Source of the DNA: Linnemannia schmuckeri
Lineage: Eukaryota; Mortierellomycota; Mortierellomycetes; Mortierellales; Mortierellaceae
Length of the DNA: 64,000 nucleotides
Assembly (NCBI GenBank): GCA_029449235.1
Contig: JANATG010000016.1
Coordinates: forward strand, 310,001 to 374,000
Direction of reading: 5' to 3'
Both the position numbers and the translations under genes were made by a program. How positions within the stretch are numbered: position 1 is the stretch's first letter; every line of letters begins with the position of its first letter. Positions 29,539 through 41,028 of the stretch are shown here, piece after piece. The notes beneath the pieces were generated by a model, which saw only the letters and a program-made list of their open reading frames with translations, had not been told where the DNA came from and ran no database searches.

Positions 29539-31786
29539 TCCCCATCTTCTCCGTTTCTCTTCTATCTCTCGCCCTGTCTTTGAGAAGTAGTCGGTCATTG
29601 GAAGAAACATGTCCCCGGACCATGTCTACAAATCCTTTTTTAGCAATCATATTACCCAAAATGCTAGCGCCGTTCCTGTCGCCGATAACGGTTGGGTTAT
29701 TAAGAAGAAGAGAAAGAAGGAGAAGTAGAAGATAACGAAGTTTGGTAGTGCATTGAGTAGAGAGGATGTAGTTTCGTAGTAGTAAAAAGACCCAGAAAAA
29801 AAAACACACGCACCTCAGGCTGTCGTGTGTGTGTTTTGTGCACACTTTTCTTATCTCTATAACTCTTGTTTTTTGTATACTGTAGTTATGAGAACAAGAC
29901 CTTCTCTAGAGAGTTCTGGCTACCGATCACCAAGGGGGGCCTGTATCGGTATTCCTGTTTCATGTGAACAAAGAAGAGCATTTTCACGCGCTCGGGGATG
30001 AGCTTGTATGGTGGAGAAGGTATGTCTGTATGCTCGTAGTAAGTTATGTCTACACTCACTAGTGTATATTTCTCTCTCTTTGCTCCATGGTCGTTGATTT
30101 TTTTTTCTCGTGCGGGGGGGGGGGGGGGGGGTATCAGCTCCGAGACAAGGCTGACAGGGGAGGTTGTCGATATTTGGCATATCCATGTACTTTCGCTAAG
30201 AAAATGAGTCCGTTACTACTGTGAGCATTACTTTTCGATTGGGAAGTACATGCAAGTGTTTCGATCGGAGCTGGAGGAGTCCAAGAGGGAGGTCATCTGT
30301 GTCCAATGGACGTTAACAAAAGGGCGAATGGACTCAATAATGAACCCCCCCTGAGACGAAAGATATGTACCTCGTTGGGTGAGTGAACCTCCATGTCGGG
30401 CTCTCAGAAAGCAGTAACCACAAAAAAAAAATAATTTCTTCTAGGGAAAGAGGGATGAATGGAAAAGAAGGCAAAAAATGACATTTAGGGGGATATTCAA
30501 GTGCATTTGGGAGATAGCGATGGGGTAATCGAACGGACGAGATAGCAGTGTTTTGCAATGATGGAAGGTAGAGTGGAAGCGGGATGATGATAGTGCTTTC
30601 TTTGATAAGCGAGGAGGGAGGAGAGAGAGACAGGCCATGGTGAGGATTATACTCATCGGCCGCTTCTTTGTTATCTCCTCAATTTTAACAACGATGAGAA
30701 AAAAGGGGAGAAAAATTAATCTTTCTGCGCAGAAATTGGATGTGATCGAAATGCAATGGTAAATGGTAGGGTAAGGTGGCCTGATAGCAAAGCTGAAGAC
30801 AGAAAAAGGGATGTTCATTCTGTACTGTAGTTTACAGGATGCTCACAGTATACTAGACTAGCACGCATTGTGCGGTTTGTTGTTCTGGGTTGCCCAAAGG
30901 TACTCGTGCTGTGGTACGTGTAAATGCCTGTGGAGGGAGGGTGAAGTACCGTTATCGGTTACCCCTGAGTCGTCCTTGGGTATTTTCTATAACTGGGCTC
31001 ACAATGCAAATGCCTTTGTGGCATAGGTGAAAAAAAGATAACCGAATGGAAAGGAGTGAAAGGCAGCGTTGGACAAGATAGCAATGTTTGTATTTTGTGA
31101 GAGAGGGAGAAAGTAGAAGGGAAAGTATTTCAAGTGTGGTAAAATGAATGGGCAATCGGCGCCTGTTGTATGTTCCCACCAGCTCTTTGCTAAGGACATG
31201 ATTGTTCGTCCTATTTGGTCGTTGTTAAGAAAATGCTCTCAATTAAAGTAGTTGTCGGTGTTCATAAGCATGCGCGTATGCTAGTGCCTTCTGTTAGCGT
31301 ATAGAAGACCAGTGCGTATCTTTCCTCTTTTCTTGGTCGTTGTTTTGTTTGTGTTGTATTGTTTGTGTTGTGTTGTGTATGTGAGCAAGCTGTTGTTGTT
31401 GTTGGCCCAAACTGGTAAGCAAGCAATTGCCCGTCTCAATTTGCATGGGCCCTGAACACCACAAGTTTGATTTCTTGACTCCTTTCATTGTTCGCACGGG
31501 GTCAAGTTGGATACCAATGCTGGGACTGCTTGCTCGCCTGTCTCCCTTCCTTCCCTTCTCGCTCACACATAAAAGGAGGCCCTTCTTTTCTCTCGTTTAA
31601 CTCGCTCACCGTTCAGTCAGTCATTCATTCGTTACTTTTCCCTCTTCTTTTCATTGGTACACATTACTCCCTCCTTTCTCAATTGTCAACAAAGAATTTA
31701 GTCCATCACCAAACACTCATCCTAGGAATCACACACCCATCCACTCAATTCAATTCAAAAAAAAAAAGAAATAGTGAACCACTACA
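29539..31786. other. Intergenic, no gene seen
   Basis: Contains an 18-bp poly-G tract (30114-30131) directly after a T-rich run. ORFs here are short and low in complexity. From about 31500 the sequence turns CT-rich, with a TATA-like CATAAAAG near 31567 and an A-rich stretch immediately before the GH31 start codon, which I take as its promoter and 5' UTR. Confidence 0.5.
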
Positions 31787-34700
31787 ATGAGCCCACAAAA
31801 AGGGTTCCTTCCAACCTGGGCCAAGTCACCTTCCTCGGCCCTGGCTCTCACTCTCCTCCTCCTCTCAACAACAACACTTGTCGCCCAAGGAAAGCAACAT
31901 TCCCCCCAAGCACCTCAAGCACCGCCAGCACCACCAGCACAACCATCCTCATCCCCAGCCCCGCCGGTCATCGCACCACCTGCTGACGACGACGTTTGTG
32001 CTTCCCTCTGGGGACGTCAAGAATGTGGATTTTTGGGTATAACAAAGGATGGATGTCAACAGCGTCAGTGCTGTTGGTCTCCTACTCTTGTCCCTGTCCC
32101 CTGGTGTTTCCAGAAGAAGGTACTTTTTCTTCATGCATTGTATATGGTATCTGTCTTGCGTATTCGCATCCTCCTAACAACAACAAACCTTTCTCCCCCT
32201 CTACTAGAATGAAGAGTACTTGTGTGCGGCGGACGTTGTGACCCGGCGTGACTGCGGATACCTCGGTATTGATTCCAAGGAATGGTAAGCTATCGTTCAA
32301 ATCTTTGCGCCATCCCATCGATTCATCTTTGGTCTCTTTTTTCTTTTTTGTTGTCACTGCATGAATCGTATCCTTGCATGCATACCGCTCCTACTTTGTG
32401 TATCTGTATTGACGAGTGTGTGTGTGTGTGGAAAACAACATCCGTACTTTTTATTGCGCCGACAACTAATCACGACAAACATCCCCTGCCTTATCATTGA
32501 ATCCGAATAGCTCTGATAGAAACTGCTGCTGGGACCCGACGCCAAACAATCTCAACGCTCCCTTCTGCTTCCTCAAGCAGCACACATGCAAGGGCTACGA
32601 GGTCAAGTCTGCAGAGGAATCCGCCACAGGCACTTTGATCCATCTTACCTTAAACGGTGGTGCCCAGGGTTGCACTCGTTTCGGTCAAGACATCCTTAAC
32701 CTCACGGTGCACATCGACTATGAGACTGAGTCTCGCGTTCGTGTCAAGATTATCGACAGCGACAAGAAGCGCTACGAGATTCCCGCCTTTGCTTTGCCCA
32801 ACCCAGAGTCTTCTGCCCGTCGCAACGCCGCCAAGAGAGACTATGCTGTCAAGTATACCAAGAGCCCGTTCACTTTTTCGGTCACCCGGGTCTCGACAGG
32901 AGAGGTCATTTTTGACTCATCGGTCGCAGGCATGGACTCACTGGTCTTTGAAGACGAGTATCTCGAAATCTCCTCGGTGCTGCCAGATGATGCCAACATC
33001 TATGGGCTCGGTGAGGTTGTCACAGCCTTCAGGAGGGATCCTCGAGGCACTCGACAGACCATGTGGGCTCGTGATGCTGCAACTCCCGTCGACGAGAACC
33101 TCTACGGCAGTCACCCCTTCCATCTCGAGATGCGTAAGGATCTCGCCCATGGCGTCTTCTTGCGCAACAGTAACGGCATGGACGTCATTATCACACCCAA
33201 GAAGATCACTTACAAGGTCATTGGAGGTATCCTCGATTTTACCATCTTCTTGGGTCCCAAGCCGACGGATGTAGTTCAGCAGTACACCGAGCTGGTTGGG
33301 CGACCCCACATGCCACCAGCCTGGTCTTTGGGCTTCCACCAGTCCCGATATGGATACAACAACATTGGCGAGGTTGAAGAGGTTGTAAAGAGGTATCGTC
33401 AAGAGAACTTGCCGCTGGACGGAGTCTGGATCGATATCGACTATATGGACAAGTTCAAGGACTTTACGTACGATGAAACTCGCTTCCCTCAAGCCAGGAT
33501 CCGTGCGCTCGCCAGCGACTTGGCTGCCCATAATCAGAGCATGGTTCTCATCATTGATCCCGGTATCCCCATCGCCCCCGGTTACGAACCCTACGACACT
33601 GGCATGAAAGAGGACGTCTTTATCAAGACCTTGACGGGGAAGCCCATTGAGGGGCGTGTCTGGCCTGGTCAGACCTATTTCCCCGACTTTATGAACACCA
33701 ACGAGACCTGGGCGTACTGGCATCGACAGCTGGCAAAGACAAGGGCAGATATTGGCGACAATGTGTACCCCTGGATCGATATGAACGAGCCCAGCAACTT
33801 TTGCAACGGGCCCTGTACTAAGGACAGCCCTGGATTTAACCCCGCCCTCGACAAGGAAGCCTCTGCGAACGCGTTCTTGACCAACTCACCCGAGGATAGG
33901 GACAAAGATATTCGCATCGCTGCCGAAATTGAGCAACTAGCCAAGCGTCAGGATAAAGCTGCGCCCGTCAATCTCAAATATGCGATCAACAATGCGGGCA
34001 GGCAGGCACCCTTGGACGAGAAGACCTTGGCCGAAAATGCGGTTCACAAGAACGGTCTCCGACTCACGGATACTCATAACCTGTACGGACACACGGAGGC
34101 CATGGCCACTCATCATTCTCTCCTCCAACTCAACCCTAACCAACGTCCCTTCATCCTTACCCGCTCCTCCTTTTCCGGCACCGGTATGTTCTACTTCTCT
34201 TCTTGTCAAATGCTGTTTATATGCTTTTGAGGGATCACATACTAACCTCCTTATGTTTCTTAAACCCTTCGCATTTTAATAGGATCGTACGCAGCAAAGT
34301 GGACAGGCAAGTCCACTGAGTACATGAAGAGAATGACACTTGTAGTTATTTACCATTGCAATTACTAACCAACCTTCCAAACCTCGTCGAACAATAGGCG
34401 ATAACTGGTCAGAGTGGAGCCATTTGTACTTCTCAGTCCCCGGAATCCTGTCGTTCGGTCTCTTTGGCGTTCCCTTCACTGGCGCAGATATCTGTGGTTT
34501 CGTCGGTAACACGACCGAAGAACTCTGCTTGCGCTGGCACCAACTCGGAGCCCTTTACCCCTTTGCCAGAAACCACAACACTATCGGCGCCGCCTCGCAG
34601 GAACCCTATGTCTGGCCCAGCACTGTCCTCCCAGCTGCCCGTCAGGCCCTTGAGATCCGGTACTCGTTGATCCCTTACCTGTATACACTCCACGATCAGG

Positions 34701-35782
34701 CGCACAAGACGGGTAAACCTGTCTGGCAGCCATTGTTCTTCAGGTTCCCTCAAGACCCGGCGTTTGTGTTGAAGATTGACCGACAGTTCTTGTTGGGAGA
34801 TGCGATTTTGGTGTCCCCGGCGTTGTATAAGGGCCAGGTCCAGGTCAAAGCGTATTTCCCAGGCAATGGGCGGTGGTTTGATCTGTGGACGCATCAGTGT
34901 GTCATCGAGGCGGATCGCAACCGTCAGGCAGCTGCTTCGCCCAAGATCAAGGCTAGGGCAGAAGGAGGAGAAGATGAGAGGGCGCACCGATACAAGTTCT
35001 TGGCGGCCAAGGTGGAGTCGGATCCTATCCCCATGTCAATCGAGGGTGGACACATTATTACGACCCAGACGCCCAAGTTGACAGTGGCCGAGACTCGATT
35101 GCAGCCGTTGTCGTTGATTATTGCGTTGGATGATTTGGGATTCGCCAAGGGCGAAGTTTATATTGATGATGGCACCTCTGTCAATAATCACGTACAGGCC
35201 AGCGTCTCGTGGGAGCTTCGTGATGGGCAGCAGTTGATTAGTAATGCTCAATTGAAGGGATCCGAGCAAGGTGCCCAGGCGTTCAGGAGTGCAGTGGGAC
35301 ATTCGGACCGCATTGAGAAGGTTGTTATTATGGGATTGAACTTTGCGCGGCTTGGAGGGGAGCAAAATGTGGATATGGATGCTGTTGCAGGCCAGGCTGT
35401 CTTTGATGTCTCCAATACGGTGAATGGCTCTCGGCAGCCTCAACAGCATCAGCAGTTGCATCGTCAAGGGCAGCGGAAGGGTCAAGGTCAACACCATCGT
35501 CGGGATGTTGAGGATCTGGATGCTGAGGCAGCGGCGGCACAATCTCCAGCTCAACGCCCCGTCGTCGCCGCACGGGTCAACGCATTGGAGGAACTGAACA
35601 TCAACGGCGTCCCAATCTCGTTTGGTGGACAGGGTGGTGTTGCGCCCGTCAACCGGACCAAGGGGGTTGATATTGTGTCCGGGACGGGATGGGAGGTTAA
35701 TGAGGCTGTTGGATCTTTGACGCTCACTGGGTTGAAGATGGATCTCTTTGCGGGTTGGTTCATCCGTTGGAAGCTTCAGTAG
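31787..35782 (+). CDS. Secreted GH31 alpha-glucosidase with two trefoil domains, 1163 aa
   Basis: Predicted exons 31787-32119, 32208-32284, 32511-34183, 34283-34306, 34398-35782. A hydrophobic signal segment (ALALTLLLLSTTTLVA) is followed by a Pro/Gln linker. Two P-type trefoil domains come next (about 66-108 and 112-158; RQECGFLGI...CCW and RRDCGYLGI...CCW), each completed across splice sites. The GH31 barrel carries the nucleophile D560 in WIDMNEPSNF and the acid/base D704 in TGDNWSEW. It should hydrolyse terminal alpha-glucose residues of maltose-type sugars outside the cell or in the vacuole. A Gln/His-rich insert (QPQQHQQLHRQG) sits near the C-terminus. Oddities: exon 4 is 24 nt long and intron 4 uses a GC donor (GCAAGT). 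N-terminal trefoil domains are better known in animal lysosomal/intestinal glucosidases. Confidence 0.94.
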
Positions 35783-36108
35783 ATTTTCTTATACATTTTG
35801 TAGGCTTACCATATGGGTTGTTTGAATAATACCAAAGTTATTGTTTTCTTTCTTTCGATGGAGTTCTAGATTTGGTCCGTTGATTGTGTTCGCTGTTTTG
35901 TTATTTTCTGTCGTGTGTTTTTTTTTTTGTTTTATTTGGCTGTGTGTGTATATGTTTGCTCAATGCCCAAATGCAAAGGGTGATGCGAGTGTTTGAAGCA
36001 CCCCTTCCAATAAGAGACTTCAAGTAATACTAATACTATCACTACCGTCAATTATGTAAAAAAGAAGAATGGTCCATTGATGAAGAACAAAAACGACAAG
36101 TTTTTTTT
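35783..36108. other. Convergent 3' ends of the GH31 and MADS genes
   Basis: The two genes converge here. The sequence is T-rich on the GH31 side and nothing else is seen. Confidence 0.5.
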
Positions 36109-38283
36109 TTACTCTTCTTTCCGAAGAGCCTCCGAATCTGGACCACTTGACACTTTCCCTCCTCCTCCTCCTCCTCCTCCTCCTCCATTCTTTCCATGCT
36201 GAGTCTGAGGGTGATGATGAGGATGAGGATATGATGGATGCTGGTAGTGGTGGTGATGAGGAGGAGGCGGTGGGTAATGACCATATCCATATCCTGGGTA
36301 GGGAGGATGCTCCCAATAAGGCCGTGCTCCACCCTCTGTTGCACCTCCTGCCTGTGGCGGTCCACCCGCTGCAGCAGAAGTGGTGATAGGGTATGGGATG
36401 TGACTGTAGGGCGGAGGGTACATCATCGGTCCCGTATGTCCCTGTGCTTGAGGGTGTGGGTGCGGTGGTGGGTACCGTGGATGGTTGTAGGGTCCAGAAG
36501 TAGAAGGGCGATTAGGTGGAATGGCGAGAGTAGGACTTTTGGGTTGTGCATGGTTCAAGGATCTGTCGTTGCCACTGCCATTGCCACTTCCACTATCTTG
36601 CGCGTTTCTTTCGACCTCTTGTTGTGGACTATCTCCTTCTCTGTTTTCTTCTTCCTGGTCTTGCTGCTCTTGTGGCTATGTGTTTTGAAATTATCGAAAA
36701 AGAGGAAAGGAAAAAAAAGGAAGAGATGAGTGAGCAAGAATATGGAAAACAAGGTTCATTTGGTTCATTTTAAGTTTGTTTTTTTTTCTTTACCCATGAC
36801 CGACAGGGGGAAAAAAATAAAGAGAGAAGGAAAGAAAAAGAAGTGTGAGAAATTACCCGCACCTATTCTTCTTACCGCTCACTCTGAACCCCCGAAATAA
36901 AAAAATCCGTAAATCCCTCCCTTCAATAAAGGAAATAAAACAACCTTTCTCTTCCCCGCCCTGGAAGGTAACCGAGAATCCCCCTAAAAGACCCTCATCC
37001 CTTCCAGCGCCGCCCAAGAAAAAAGAAAAAAGATGCAAGCTGCCAAGGTGTCCGTTGAGATTTATTATTCTACCTCGTCATTGTCATCCCCGTCGTCGCT
37101 GCGGTTATCGCTCTCCGCTCCTGCTCCTGATGCTCCTGCTTCTGCTCCTTCGGTGACAGAGGGGTCAGCAGAATGTAGACAGGCCTGGATAAGATTCCGT
37201 CCAGCCTCCTTAGTCACAATCGGCTGTAGCTTTGGTGTCGTGAATGTATACACCAGTCCTGTCTCCGAGACCACCAGCAGCAGCACCTGCGTTCCTGTCA
37301 GCGTGCTTAGCTCGAATGCCTAACGGGGATGTAGCCATTTTTTAATTTTGTAAAATAGAACAAAGAGTATTATTGAGTTAGCGCCAATTTGTAGAAAGTG
37401 AGATGGTTGGAAAAAAAGAAAGTTTGACAAATGTGAAAAAGGTGGGTAAACAGGAAATACTGCGTCATAGGTGAGGGGCGAAATAAACAAAACAGTCAAG
37501 CATTATGAGCGAAATACAGGATGGAAGGAAGGAGAGAGAACGATTGTCATTATTTTGGTGTGACCAAAAAGGAGAATGGAAATAGGCGAGAGAGAGAAGG
37601 AAAGGGAAAAAAGAGAAGGATATGCCAACCACCCAATGCGCCCACGTCAATGTAATTACCGACGAAAATCGAACATTTCCTCTTTTCTTGTCAGGCAAAA
37701 GCCCAACCCAAAAGTAGAAGGAAACCATGCATTAGCATGACATCCTTCTTATCCCTATCCGTTCACCTCAACTAACCCTTCCCTCCCTTCCTGGTTTCGC
37801 CTCCTCTTTTGCCCCTTTGTCAAACCCCCCGACTGAGCCTGTTTCCCAAAAGTATGAACAGTGCATGCCCACGAACTGATTGACCAACTAACAAACCGAC
37901 TGAGACAAAGAATGTACCTTTTTCATGATGCCGGATTTTCGCTTGGAGAAGGTGATGTGGCGTCGGCTCTTCTCTTGAATGTACTCGATTTTGATTTTGC
38001 GTCGGCCTGCGCGCTTGGCATTCGCCGGTCGCTTGACACCATCCTCGTCATCATCATCGTCATCCCCATCCTCCAGCTCGTCCTCTTGCACTTGCTTGAA
38101 CGGGTCGTCCTTCACCTTCTGGTCAGATGTGTTGTTGCTGATGGGTTTTGGAGCTGGGTCGCTGCTGTTAGGCTTAGGTTTGCTTGGAGTTGTTGAAGTG
38201 TTGCTGTTGTGGTCGTTGTAGCGTGGGCGGGACGACCGCAGCTCTTCCTCTAACGAGAGGGCAACATATTTTCTCTTGTCCAT
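36109..38283 (-). CDS. SRF-type MADS-box transcription factor, 392 aa
   Basis: Predicted exons 38283-37918, 37319-37074, 36675-36109. The MADS domain spans the first intron: GRRKIKIEYIQEKSRRHITF, SKRKSGIMKK, then AFELSTLTGTQVLLLV and YTFTTPKLQPIV. It closely follows the SRF/Mcm1 class, so it should bind CArG-type DNA as a dimer in the nucleus. The N-terminus is acidic (EDGDDDDDDEDG). Exon 3 encodes a Gln/Glu then Pro/His/Tyr-rich tail (PPPPPHHHH, a Gly run) typical of activation regions. Exon 3 is my inference: phases match at GAG/CCA and its open frame starts exactly after a CACATAG acceptor. Without it the protein would end at 37065 after DNDEVE. The first intron, 598 bp, is unusually long for this window. 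Confidence 0.85.
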
Positions 38284-39494
38284 CGTCGTTTTTGTTATTC
38301 GGTGAGTTTACTGAGGTGATGCTTTGCTAGAAGGTAGAAGCGGTTGGTGGAGAGAGAGGTTGAGTTGGCGATTGAGGTGTGTTGTTGCTTTGCTTGTGAA
38401 TGCTAGTGTGTGTGAGAGAGAGCGAGGGAAAGGAGGAAAGTAGTGACGGAAAGGGGGAAGAGAGAATAGAAAAGAAAAGGAGTTAGTAAAGACAGAAGGA
38501 AAAGAAGTCGACTCCCGAAGTGCTTTCCGCGTCCTTTTGTTCTTTTTAGTCAAGTAAGGTTGGGCCATACCCTACCAGTCTAGTTGCTACATCCTTTCAT
38601 CCTTCCTTCCTTCCTCTCTGTACCGCCATAACTGCCTTTTTTTCCTTCACTCCTTTCGCCCCTGCGTCGCCCCCTTCCCACTCCACGTTGACTGAACCCC
38701 TATCTCGTTCTTTCATAGCATCTCCCCTCCTGTTTTGTTATATGTCTTTATCGGCTTCGCTCTTTGTCTTCCTCTTGTTGTTATTTTCGGCGCTCTTTTA
38801 CCCCTGTCCCGCCCTGCGCAGATGGGTTCAGTGGTTGGCAATCACCTCCACAAAGCCCAACCCACAAACAAAGAAGGAATGAATGTCAACGATGATGACC
38901 ACCACCTCCTGACAACCGCCTCAATGAGTTAGATGGCACAGGTAGGTTGTTGTTGCGCGAGGAGGGTGTTGGTCGTGTTGTTGTCTTTGCTGTTGTTATT
39001 TTTTTGGTGGCAAACGTCTCTCACGCCTTTAGCTCACCCATCATCCCTTCCTTCCGACATCAGGCCTGTTTGTTTGTCTGTCTTTTCTTATTGTTGCCTC
39101 GTTGTAAGTGCTGTTGTTTTTTCTCCTGCTGTTATCGTCGTTGCATGTAGTTGTTTGTGAATGAACAACATCAACGCGTGAAGGAGTTGATGTGAGTTAT
39201 ATGAGTTGCGGTGATTGTCTTCCACATTTGGTTGTCGACTTACAAGAAAGGAAGGTCGGGTCGGGGGAGCAGTTGTGTTGGTTGTAAGGGAAGAGAAACA
39301 AAAAAAGGAAAGAGACGAACGAACCGCCTCGAAAAGGAAAATGGGAACGGAGAGTAAGGGGCAAGGAGGGGTACAAGAGTGCGATTATTTCAAGCCTCAC
39401 GTGGGCTTAAGCTTTAACTTTCAATTTTTATTTTATTTTTTTTTTGAGCGAAAAGGAAAGAAGGACAAGGAGGGAAGAGAGGAGAGAAACATGG
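38284..39494. other. Intergenic, no gene seen
   Basis: The upstream flank of the MADS gene, then T- and GTT-rich sequence with short hydrophobic ORFs of low credibility, then the 3' flank of the first secreted precursor gene. Confidence 0.5.
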
Positions 39495-39827
39495 CTAACG
39501 GCGGTTGCCGGGCTGGTTCTTGTCGTAGGTGCCGCCAGTGCCAGGACCAGGAGGTGGATTACGAATAGGAACATGGGTCTTACCACGCTTCATTTTCATC
39601 TTCATCTTCATGACCTCAGGTCGCGTAGGGTTTGGGTTGGGACTAACATAAATCGGATAAGCGTCAGCCATCATCTCTTCTCCAGGCAAAAGAGAAATTG
39701 GACTCGCCAAAGCTTGTAATGGTGCCATGGCAAGAAGTGCAAGCAGGGATATGATTATGAGAGAGATGGTTGCGACCATGGGTAGTGAACGGGTTGTCTT
39801 CATTGTAGTAGTAGTGAGCGTTGGCAA
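39495..39827 (-). CDS. Small secreted precursor A with C-terminal peptide motif, 110 aa
   Basis: Not a known family to me. The Met at 39827 or, more likely, 39803 leads to a strong signal peptide (MVATISLIIISLLALLAMAP, cleavage near ALA/SP). Then come a short spacer, a Lys/Met-rich segment (MKMKMKMKRGK) and the C-terminus HVPIRNPPPGPGTGG plus TYDKNQPGNRR. The KR just before is a possible Kex2 site, which would release a peptide of about 29 residues. The same layout and a matching motif occur in precursor B 1.2 kb away on the same strand, and the two signal peptides are alike (ATISL), so they are paralogs. A TATA-like CATAAAAGG lies about 85 bp upstream of 39827. Function is unknown; a secreted signalling or effector peptide is inference. 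Confidence 0.68.
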   Translation of the reverse strand: MPTLTTTTMKTTRSLPMVATISLIIISLLALLAMAPLQALASPISLLPGEEMMADAYPIYVSPNPNPTRPEVMKMKMKMKRGKTHVPIRNPPPGPGTGGTYDKNQPGNRR

Positions 39828-41028
39828 GTGTGGTGTTTTGAAGGAGGAAGAGGTTGGGGTATTGTGAAAAAAGGAAGAAAAAGAGGGAGAAAGGCATAAG
39901 ATGAGGCGCCCCTTTTATGTAAGACATGACTACGACAAATGACCAGCAACGTGCTGTACATTGGAATCGGTGCAGCCCAACCAGCTGTCACCTCAATACA
40001 ACCACAGGAACCCTCCTTCCTATAATGAGCATCACCTTCTCCCTCTGACTTTACGGAGCAAGGACCACTGCTACTGTCTGTTTTTTCTCACCAATTGTCA
40101 TTGGAGACGGAGGAAGCGAACCGTGCATTTTTTGCCAGCACTTTTGATATATATTGAATCTTCGGTAAATATGGTAAAAACAATGTTCCTTCTTCATTTC
40201 TGCAATACTCTCTCTCTCGATCTCTTTCTCTCCATATTTCCTCCTTCATGGCTCTCACTGGAGTAATAGTAGTAAGAGGAAATGTTCTGATGGGGACCAA
40301 TCCCAAATCTCTTCCATCTGCTTTGGCACAGCCGTATCTCACAGTAACAATGCTCGCTATACCTGTTATCCCGGAAAAGACATGCAATGAAGCACCACGG
40401 AGGTAAAAACCCTTGCTATTGTTGGTCCATCACGAAGTCTACGCGAAGCGAGGGAATAAAAAAAAAAAAAAAAAATTGGCGAAAAAGGACAAGGGACCCA
40501 GTCACAGATCAAAAATCGGAAGATGTGAGCACTGGTCGATGGACCGGGGAAGTGCAAACGAGGGTCAAGGGTCTTTTCAAGGGGCAAACCTGCTCTTTTT
40601 CTTCTCTTCTTGTCAAAAGAAATAACAAAGGTCATGCCACTCATAATTTTAATTCTACTCCATCTCTTTGCTTTTCTGGCAATTGGTCCGTCCACTCATC
40701 TACCCCTTGCGGGATACAATCACCACCAGCATCACTGTCATCATCTAAACCAACTACAGACGGGGACGTGTGATTAAATCCATAGTTCATAGTTTTCTTG
40801 TTTTATTTTCTGCGCTTTTTTTTTTTTTTTTTGTTCTTGGCTCCGCCAGAAACTAAAAGACTTATCCCTTCGTCTGTCGCGAGTCACATATCCCACCCGC
40901 AAAAATTGGAAGCGAAAAAGCTTCCGAAACAGACGAAGGGATATCAAACAACACCCCTTACTTCAGCACTCGCTACAATCCACACCCATCCATCCTTTCA
41001 ATCCTCGCCCAGCCTCGCTCAACTTCGC
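39828..41028. other. Intergenic between the two secreted-precursor genes
   Basis: Promoter of precursor A near 39830-39930, then A/T-rich sequence with no gene, a 17-bp A run near 40460 and an 18-bp T run near 40817. A nested hairpin (40863-40943) lies just past the 3' end of precursor B. Confidence 0.5.
40863..40943. repeat. Nested inverted repeat downstream of precursor B
   Basis: A perfect 15-bp inverted repeat (TATCCCTTCGTCTGT at 40863-40877 and its complement at 40929-40943) encloses a smaller perfect 6-bp hairpin (GGAAGC/GCTTCC at 40908-40925). It lies 86 bp after the stop of the minus-strand gene, so it may sit in its 3' UTR. Confidence 0.5.
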
